Both the position numbers and the translations under genes were made by a program. Below the pieces are notes generated by a model. The model searched no databases. It saw nothing but the letters and a program-made list of their open reading frames with translations, and had not been told where the DNA came from. A DNA stretch of 60,000 nucleotides from Symsagittifera roscoffensis (lineage: Eukaryota; Xenacoelomorpha; Acoela; Convolutidae). Below, in pieces: positions 54,901 to 60,000 of the stretch (position 1 is the first letter of the stretch; every line of letters begins with the position of its first letter). The stretch spans positions 52,340,473 to 52,400,472 of the forward strand of contig NC_087062.1 in the NCBI RefSeq assembly GCF_963678635.1. The letters run 5' to 3'.

Positions 54901-57107
54901 TTAAGTCTGGCGTGGCTCACTCATAGAGAAACTTCAGATAAGATGCACCGTCTCCTTGTCACGCTATCTTATTTTCGGCTGGATAGATTCGTGCAACCTC
55001 TTAGTCTGATACCGATCTTAATCTTATTCTTATATGTCCTAGTTTCAATAGACCTAGAGTATACTGGTACTTGCGAGGTAGAGGTTAAAAACTGTTCTGG
55101 AGAAGAACGACTGTTTGCTAAGTTATATTTGTTCCGCTTTGTTGCTGAAACTATGAATAGTTTCAGCTTTACAAATAATTGTAAGCGTTAGTTATGGATC
55201 ATGATTGGTTAAATAGAAAAGTTTTTGATAGTTTGATCAATATTTTAATTGGATATTATCACTATTTTTAAACTGGTTCCACTGTGAAGTCAGACCTAAG
55301 AGTTAATTTTTTTCTTCAAAAATTGCCTGCAACTTCCTTCTTCAACTGGTCCAGATCCATTCTCTTCGTTCGCATTTGGTAAAATTTTATGCTTTCTTGC
55401 ATCAAAATTTTCTAGTTTTGTCTTTTGATAGAGTTGCCAACTTGCATCTTCAAAGTTTTAAGCTTTGGCTCCATTTCGATTCCATTTATACACAGACTTT
55501 CGCGACCCATGTCCAGACTTTCGCGACCAAATTTTGGTATGTCCAGACGTTCGCGACCCATGTCCAGACTACTTTCGCGACCAAGTTTTGGTATGTCTAG
55601 ACTTTCGCGGCCCACGGCGCGACTCATGTCCAGACTTTCCAGACTCAAACTCTCGATGCGACTACGCAATTTGGGTCTTAATCCGGATGTGGCGCAACCA
55701 AGTCTGGACATGAGTCTGGGACCTCGACCCGGGCAGTTTTACACGAAATGGGTTCTTCTGCGGACTAGCCTGTTTGCAGTTGGGTTTGAAAGGGAAGTTG
55801 CTCCTGTTCCACAAGCCCGTGTAGTGAGTCCCATGGCTTTGCTCCAGATGAGACAGGAACACGTCTGCCTTCCTGAAAGCAATTCCCTCTCCATTCTCTG
55901 ATTTCTGTGCAGCACACCTGCCCAACAGACACCTCACCTCTTTCTCCAGGGAACACCGCTTGTGTATGTTGAGGTGGAACATGGATATACTGTACACTGA
56001 AAAAGAGAAAAAAGTTCGAGTTGAGATGATTAGACAATTTTTTGAACGAATGCTAAAATAAATTAATTTTGCTTATTGAAGGTTTTGAGCATTTTTGTAC
56101 TTACATCGAAAAGCATTATCGTTCACGATTTCCACAATTTCAAAGTGAATACTTCGAGAAGCGGAACGTTCATTTGTTGGGGCATGACAAGTAACCATCT
56201 ATGGGGTCTGCGTTTGTGTAGCTATGGCTTTGTTGATAAATCAAGCTCAAAAGTTTCGGTTGCTTAAGAATTGGATATGGTGTTCATTTCCGACTAATTC
56301 TCATGGAAAATACACAATGCTTGCCAAAACCAATAGCTTCAATCTTAGATGGCATTTTTATTTTATTGACAAAATCGTCATGCTTGGAGGAGTATTTGAA
56401 AAGAAATTATAGTTCTGACTGTTTTAAACGCCCCAATTATTCTTCCTCGAAGATGGCCCAAAAAATTTCCCAAGTTATATGATTGTATAATACTCATACA
56501 GCTGGCTTATATCTGCCTTATGAAAAAAAAGTATTGCCTGTTGGTCTGCAATTATCTCATAAAATTATGACAACAAAAGTTTTCACAAAAAAGTCAAATT
56601 TAAAATATACATATTATATAATCTCAGGAAAACTTGTAAATCACAGTAAAATTTCCCGTTTTCGCAAATCTTTAAAATGGAAGGCAAACTCCGTTATCGA
56701 ACTGTAAAAATGTCAATGTCACGAGAAACGGGTTCGACTTCTAGCTTCTAAAACTCTATGTAGTTATCAGATTTCCAAGCGAAAAAAAACTTGACCTATT
56801 AATCAGCTTTCTCGAATTGGTTTAAATTTTTCAAAAAAGTGTCAATGTTAATTGTTCTAGAAATTCAAAGAGCTTTAAGGTCGTCTAATCTTTTCTCGGA
56901 AAGTCGAAAGTTTTCAAAAAACAAGTCAGTTTGCGTTCATTGACTCTTTCCCATTTGTCTGTTGGCTATGTTTTAAATTACCTTTGCTGAAGTGGAAGTA
57001 GGGGCTGTCATTCATGACCTCCCCATCTGCCTCTAGAAAGGGAAGACGGCACTCAGGGTGCTGCTCCTCACATATGTATGTGCCGAAGTGGAACACCCAC
57101 GCATGAG
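42769..57107 (-). CDS. Host gene for a Cys/His-rich, zinc-finger-like protein (at least six exons, 5' end not found)
   Basis: Exons on the minus strand, in order: 57107-56982, 55996-55743, 45723-45549, 45356-45183, 45009-44852, 42927-42769. All five junctions have GT-AG borders and agreeing phases, giving one continuous frame of about 347 codons to TAG 42771-42769. The product contains several pairs of Cys and His: CEEQHPEC in the first exon; a C-x4-C followed by H-x4-H in the second; C-x2-C-x12-H-x6-C in the third; FCAICSRDEEIH in the fourth; CEKH and CLSC in the fifth; CLQC in the sixth. Such spacing suggests successive atypical zinc-binding modules, and so nucleic-acid or protein binding. 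I recognise no named family. The start exon lies right of 57107, perhaps outside the window. Intron 45724-55742 contains element 2 in the same orientation. Confidence 0.82.
43138..43191 (+). repeat. 54-bp direct repeat, copy 2
   Basis: Identical to 42366-42419; flanking bases differ on both sides. Confidence 0.95.
43306..43509 (+). other. Coding-like open stretch inside intron e-f, opposite strand
   Basis: 67 codons without ATG, ending at TAA 43507. It reads as a Cys-containing charged peptide (CEENEVLDCPNHRDEIC). Probably an exon or transposon fragment; the downstream 43490-43580 holds two short tandem duplications (AAGTGGATAAACCGGTA; ATTACCAGAGATAGAGTT). Confidence 0.35.
43800..44420. repeat. 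Degenerate tandem repeat, period about 170 bp
   Basis: Four diverged units with the recurrent order ATTGAAACCAAAATC, GGGTGGTTTTCGAGAAAAGTCAAAA, TTTGACTTTTCC-AGGGTCATAA. Unit anchors lie near 43830, 43978, 44146 and 44320. Confidence 0.7.
44852..45009 (-). CDS. Host zinc-finger-like gene, exon e
   Basis: Acceptor ACTGTTGCAG, donor AAAAG/GTACCA. Encodes VNHICEKHTHSAFLCLSC, a Cys/His-rich module. Ends in phase 0. Confidence 0.8.
45183..45356 (-). CDS. Host zinc-finger-like gene, exon d
   Basis: Acceptor ATTTAAG (weak), donor CAAT/GTACGC. A TAA lies directly before the exon in its frame, so entry must be by splicing. Encodes a charged helix and FCAICSRDEEIH. Confidence 0.72.
45549..45723 (-). 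CDS. Host zinc-finger-like gene, exon c
   Basis: Acceptor TTGTCTGCAG, donor GACT/GTTAGT. If the donor were not used, translation would stop at TAG inside the donor sequence, giving a shorter protein. Encodes the C-x2-C-x12-H-x6-C module. Confidence 0.8.
45883..46156 (-). repeat. 3' LTR of element 2 (274 bp, internally shortened)
   Basis: Shares both ends and the ACGCTATCTTATTTTCG block with the 5' LTR but lacks about 110 bases, including the hairpin. Confidence 0.9.
46157..47713 (-). other. 3' untranslated region of element 2
   Basis: Corresponds to 12318-13900 of element 1, with several matching blocks. GATGGG lies next to the LTR as in element 1. Confidence 0.7.
47714..48900 (-). pseudogene. 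Remnant of the 602-codon ORF in element 2
   Basis: 47714-48085 is open for 123 codons and matches the C-terminus of the ORF at 10500-12308: KYTSPFF-like start, GILxN, then IKALELLWPLLRTK, VIRMLAKLL and FPQGFF. Upstream, to about 48900, similarity continues in broken frames. The retained hydrophobic pattern despite many substitutions shows that the protein existed in the common ancestor of both copies. Confidence 0.82.
49534..49858 (-). pseudogene. env: Env membrane-anchor remnant of element 2
   Basis: 103 open codons match the C-terminal part of env in element 1 (about 10015-10310), with shared NTCAIHTQV and ILFAGFFGIF stretches and the polar tail. The ectodomain is missing. The start ATG is a by-product of the deletion junction. 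Confidence 0.85.
49859..50701 (-). pseudogene. pol: Pol N-terminal remnant of element 2, cut at the deletion
   Basis: Two minus-strand frames (50701-50516 and 50330-50022) match element 1 from about 1400 to 2060, with shared stretches such as HITDIKHNI, KYIPTVNILNSK and EKAYRVNNIL. Weaker similarity continues to 49859, equivalent to element 1 about 2230. The RT catalytic region is absent because the deletion begins here. Confidence 0.85.
50702..53900 (-). pseudogene. gag: Gag and protease remnant of element 2
   Basis: The 5' part is only partly readable. Near 53470-53800 one frame gives a EQASRHAIVGREMTRFSRF-like Gag stretch. At about 51230-51650 lies the counterpart of the N/S/R/Y-rich tail of element 1, with one stop in that frame while the +1 frame is open for 140 codons. 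The protease D-S-G lies near 50803-50811 on the minus strand (FLIDSGAK). It is followed by frame breaks, and near 50740 by the KLATAHG block that matches the pol start of element 1. No zinc knuckle could be read with confidence. Confidence 0.7.
53901..54873 (-). other. Leader region of element 2
   Basis: Lies between the primer-binding site and the gag-like sequence. No frame is readable; it would carry the packaging signal and, if env is spliced, the 5' splice site. Confidence 0.45.
54874..54893 (-). promoter_or_regulatory. Primer-binding site of element 2
   Basis: On the minus strand TGGCGCATTCTAGAGTCTCG lies two bases after the 5' LTR. Its complement would be a tRNA 3' end terminating in GCGCCA. 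The tRNA was not identified. Confidence 0.7.
54896..55281 (-). repeat. 5' LTR of element 2 (386 bp)
   Basis: Matches 13901-14308 (inverted) and 45883-46156. Contains the compensated hairpin at 55144-55167. Confidence 0.92.
55490..55650 (-). repeat. Short minisatellite in the host intron
   Basis: Units of TGTCCAGACTTTCGCGACC, some with an added AATTTTGGTA, repeat about seven times with small changes. It lies just downstream of exon b. Confidence 0.85.
55743..55996 (-). CDS. Host zinc-finger-like gene, exon b
   Basis: Acceptor CTCTTTTTCAG, donor CGT/GTAAAA. Encodes FHLNIHKRCSLEKEVRC and a HLEQSHGTHY stretch, giving a C2H2-like set. Ends in phase 0. Confidence 0.8.
56982..57107 (-). CDS. Host zinc-finger-like gene, exon a
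   Basis: Bounded by TTTCAG on the 5' side and GTAATT on the 3' side. Enters in phase 1 (needs one upstream base) and leaves in phase 1. Encodes a HFGTYICEEQHPEC stretch. Confidence 0.8.
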
Positions 57108-57138
57108 CTGAAATCATACCTTATCCACTAGCGCCATA

Positions 57139-57797
57139 CTACCCGTACCTAGTAAATGCTCTAGTTCAGATCTGAAATAATCTTTTTCAGATCGAATTTT
57201 CCGATCTGAAATGGGATGTGAAATGTTAAAATAACGCTTGGATACTTAAGGAATGGGTTATTTCAGATCTAATTTTAGATCTGGGATTTTCTTTTTTCTT
57301 GGTTATTTCAGATCTGAAAAAATCTATTTCAGATCTAATTTTGAATCTGAAATTTAGATTTTCTTCGTTATTTTAGATCTGAAAAATCGATAAATTTGAC
57401 ACAATTTTTGCTATTTTTGATACTTTGTATTTGATAGCCTCTGCTAGCTAGTAGCAGGTACTCAGCAAAGTCTCCAAACAGAGACTGCCAAAATATGTTT
57501 CCCCAAGCTTGAAATAAACCTTGGAAACGCATAAGTAGCACATGAAAATCAAAAATTGATAGGTTTTCTAACAGTTTTTGAAACTTTTTATTACAGTTGA
57601 ACAAAAATTTTAGTTCGAAAAAAAAACTGTTTGTGAAATTATTGGGATCTGAAATTTTGTTTTTCAAGTTTATTTCAGATCTGAAATTTTCAAGTTTTTA
57701 TTCAGCTATGAAATAAAGAATTTCTGATCTGAGAATCAAATAATGTAAAAATAAAGAATTTCGGATCTTGCACAGAAAGTCCCCTGGTTACGGGTAG
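57139..57797. repeat. MITE-like element rich in AGATCTGAAAT units
   Basis: Ends CTACCCGTA (57139-57147) and TACGGGTAG (57789-57797) are inverted repeats. Inside are at least ten copies of TTTCAGATCTGAAAT or parts of it, on both strands because the word is palindromic. No ORF. Confidence 0.7.
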
Positions 57798-59446
57798 CCT
57801 AGCCGATTATATTGTGCTTCATGCAAGTTGGATTGCTGTGGCGAAAACTTCGTCAGAAATTCATCATTATAATTTCTCCGACGAAATGAAGACCAAAAAT
57901 TTTTAGAGAGTTTTGGAATTTTTGGGAAATGCACATCCTGTAGAACTTAGGTAATTATTAAAGTTCAGCTGAATATTTTTTCGTTTGTGTAATTAAATTG
58001 AAATATTTAAGCGCTCGTATCGTTTTTACAAATACTTTGAGCACATTTCCGCTAAAACTAACAAAATAAATTAGTCACCTTGATCAGTTAAAATTAGTGT
58101 TTTCTCGTGAAAAACCAGCTATATGAAAGCAATTCGGCTTTTTGCTGATACCTGTTGAGATTTTAAAAAAAATGGGCGTCTTAATGTTTCTGAATAATTT
58201 CATTGTATTAAAATTAAGCAAAATCAAATTCAATTTCAATCCAGCTGATTTTGATTAAATTTATATTGTATTTTATAAAATGAACAAGTAGCCCAAAACC
58301 TCCGCTAGTCAAAAGCAGAAGTAATCCTCAAGGCAAGCATTTTTTAAATCATGGCAGCTCGCTTAGCATAAAATGCAATCAAATTCGGTGCTCAAATCTT
58401 CTGTACCATAATGAAAACAAAGCAGAAAAAATCAAAAACCTCTGAGTTAATAGGTACTGCGACAACTTGCAAAAAAATAACTTATAAGGTAAAATTTCGG
58501 TTTAAGACAACCAGCTTCGCGACGATAACCGAATCGAATTATTATATAAAATTCCACCCTCTGTTGGCAAGCTTGCAATCTGCTGGCGCGACTGCGGTGG
58601 TGAGCTTATTGCGAGGTGTCGGTTAAGGTGAGTCATCTTTTGTTGCGAGTTATCGCGTTACGCAGTTTATAGCTTCAGCAGCTACTGAAAACCAAGTTTT
58701 AAAAAAAGTTTAAAAAAAGCGCTTCTTCTCAATTAGATTATTGAGAAAAAAAACATCAATCACGTAAATACAAACACTCAAGCGATCAAGACTCAAAATT
58801 TTCCCCCTGAAATGACGAAAGGCGTCCACTCCCAACTTTTTTTCCTAAAAAAATAACGCTAAAAAGATGCAAAAATCTGCTCTAAGAACAAAAAAAAAGC
58901 AATACCAAAAGCCCTTTAGTCTGAAATTATGTAAATGTTAACAGCTTTGAGACACTTCAATCAGACTTCAATTCATAGCTTACTATTGTTAAACTACTGC
59001 CAAATTCCCCCTGAAAAATGCAATGAAAAATTTGAATGTTAGAACTTTGTTCGTATACAACGTCGGTCGCATGATATCTATCGACAAAAAATCCAAAGAC
59101 TAACTGCAATTGGAGAAATAAGGTTGTTTACAATTCATTGTAAAAACCATTATGCAAAGCATATCTGCAGACTTAAAAATCATAAAATAAAGTTTTTAGC
59201 ACAATCTCACCCAAAAATTTTGCCTTTAAAGTGTAAAACCTAGCAAAAGAATTCTGTCTAAAACTGCAAATAGACAACATTTGTCTGCAGAGCCTAATTT
59301 GAGGTCCTATCAAAAACCTTTTAGTCTCGATTTCATTCAAGAAACCACGCACTAGCTCTGACATCTGGAATTCTATGCAATTAGAATTTATGCACTTGAT
59401 TGAAGTTGAATGGTTGACTAAGCCAATTAAAACCAGACTGCCCGTA
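57798..59446. other. Interval without a supported gene
   Basis: The upstream exon of the Cys/His-rich gene should lie here or beyond the window. A GC-richer patch at 58550-58650 was inspected on both strands but gave no convincing exon. Confidence 0.5.
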
Positions 59447-59885
59447 TGAGGGCAAAACCCTGAATATTTCGACTGCTTTTTAAAGTCTATAGGTCAGTAA
59501 TAACATGAAAAAATTATATGTAATACAAAACCGAAAATTTTTTTCTTAATTTGAAATTTTTTTGTGAAAATTATTACCCCACCACACGCCATATAAAGTA
59601 CAAAGTGATATATTTCGCTGCTAATAACATATTGATTATGACAAATAAGCTTCCTATAACCAATTTGGAACGATTTCTAAGAAAGATTAAATCTCCTCTT
59701 ACGCGTTAATAGCGCGAATTATATCGCGCGTTAATTGTTCCAAATTGGCCAAAACTTTATGAAAAATGATCACATGTGAAATAGCTTTTCAAATTTAAGC
59801 TCAGGACAGCAATACTTTTTTAATGATTTTATAAAAATTCCGTCAAAAATGGCCGGTTAAAAAGTCGAAGTTTGTCTGAAGAAAA
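59447..59885 (+). repeat. Dispersed repeat, copy 2 (partner at 40170-40640)
   Basis: Same orientation and order of blocks as copy 1, with scattered differences. Confidence 0.88.
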
Positions 59886-60000
59886 AGAACCCCGCCCCGA
59901 GCACAAATGTTCCGTTACTTTCGTTACGATAGTCGGAACAATAATCATTTTGCGCATCCACTGCACCGGCCAAATTGCGCAGTTGGGTGTCTCTAAGTCG
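59886..60000 (-). other. GC-rich end with a possible minus-strand coding stretch
   Basis: From 60000 to about 59890 the minus strand is open and reads RLRDTQLRNLAGAVDAQN and on. Composition is unlike the AT-rich surroundings, so it could be an exon or transposon coding end cut by the window edge. Not recognised. Confidence 0.3.

Larger units (their letters stand above)
45883..55281 (-). mobile_element. Element 2: internally deleted copy of the element 1 family, in a host intron
   Basis: LTRs at 55281-54896 (5') and 46156-45883 (3') begin TGGAACC and end AAACTCA. Target duplication CTGT (plus strand) flanks it at 45879-45882 and 55282-55285. From the 5' side come leader, gag, the start of pol, then directly the env C-terminus, the relative of the 602-codon ORF, and the 3' untranslated region. 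The junction near 49858 fuses sequence equivalent to element 1 base about 2230 to that of about 10015, so roughly 7.8 kb is missing. All genes are decayed. Confidence 0.93.

Noticed and set aside
55425-55901. 158-codon plus-strand ORF with Ser/Arg repeats
   Set aside because: Produced by the minisatellite and by the antisense of exon b; no splice or start support.
58550-58650. First exon of the Cys/His-rich gene
   Set aside because: A short minus-strand ATG frame exists, but no donor with the required phase was found.

Overview
The window is nuclear DNA of an animal, AT-rich and packed with transposable elements. I cannot name the species. The support for Metazoa is a rhodopsin-type GPCR gene with GT-AG introns, a second multi-exon gene, Ty3/gypsy and BEL/Pao retroelements, and a hAT-like MITE with an 8-bp target duplication. 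Host exons look clearly GC-richer than the AT-rich introns around them.

Layout. 1-14308 (+) is the 3' part of a very large LTR retroelement (element 1) that enters the window inside gag. It carries a gag zinc knuckle, an N/S/R/Y-rich tail, an aspartic protease motif, and pol with RT, RNase H and a DD35E integrase. Downstream lie an extra block of genes: a 62-residue two-helix membrane ORF, a 389-codon Pro/Ser/Thr-rich frame without any ATG, an Env-like glycoprotein, and a 602-codon protein of unknown function that overlaps env by ATGA. A 408-bp LTR closes it at 13901-14308. 18210-21849 (-) holds a decayed Ty3/gypsy copy among three copies of a short repeat. 23851-25726 is a foldback-like inverted-repeat element containing a cluster of long palindromes. 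28386-35013 (+) is a degenerate BEL/Pao element with both LTRs, inserted in an old MITE-like repeat. 36111-36539 is a MITE. 37577-39060 (+) is the 5' half of a GPCR gene whose exon 4 abuts another MITE copy. 42769-57107 (-) is a host gene of at least six exons coding a Cys/His-rich protein; its large intron contains element 2 (45883-55281, -), a second, internally deleted copy of the element 1 family with two LTRs and a 4-bp target duplication. The right end holds short interspersed repeats.

How it fits together. Elements 1 and 2 explain each other. Element 2 supplies the 5' LTR, primer-binding site and 5' gag region missing from element 1. Element 1 shows what element 2 lost: about 7.8 kb between the N-terminal part of pol and the C-terminus of env. 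Together they imply a complete element of roughly 18 kb. Both copies are damaged: element 1 has a frame break between gag-pro and pol, two stops in pol, and a frameshift plus a stop in env. The 62-residue ORF, the ATG-less frame and the 602-codon ORF are still open. The most interesting object is this accessory gene block, together with an LTR hairpin that shows two compensatory base-pair changes between the copies.

All similarity statements are by eye from the sequence; no database search was possible.
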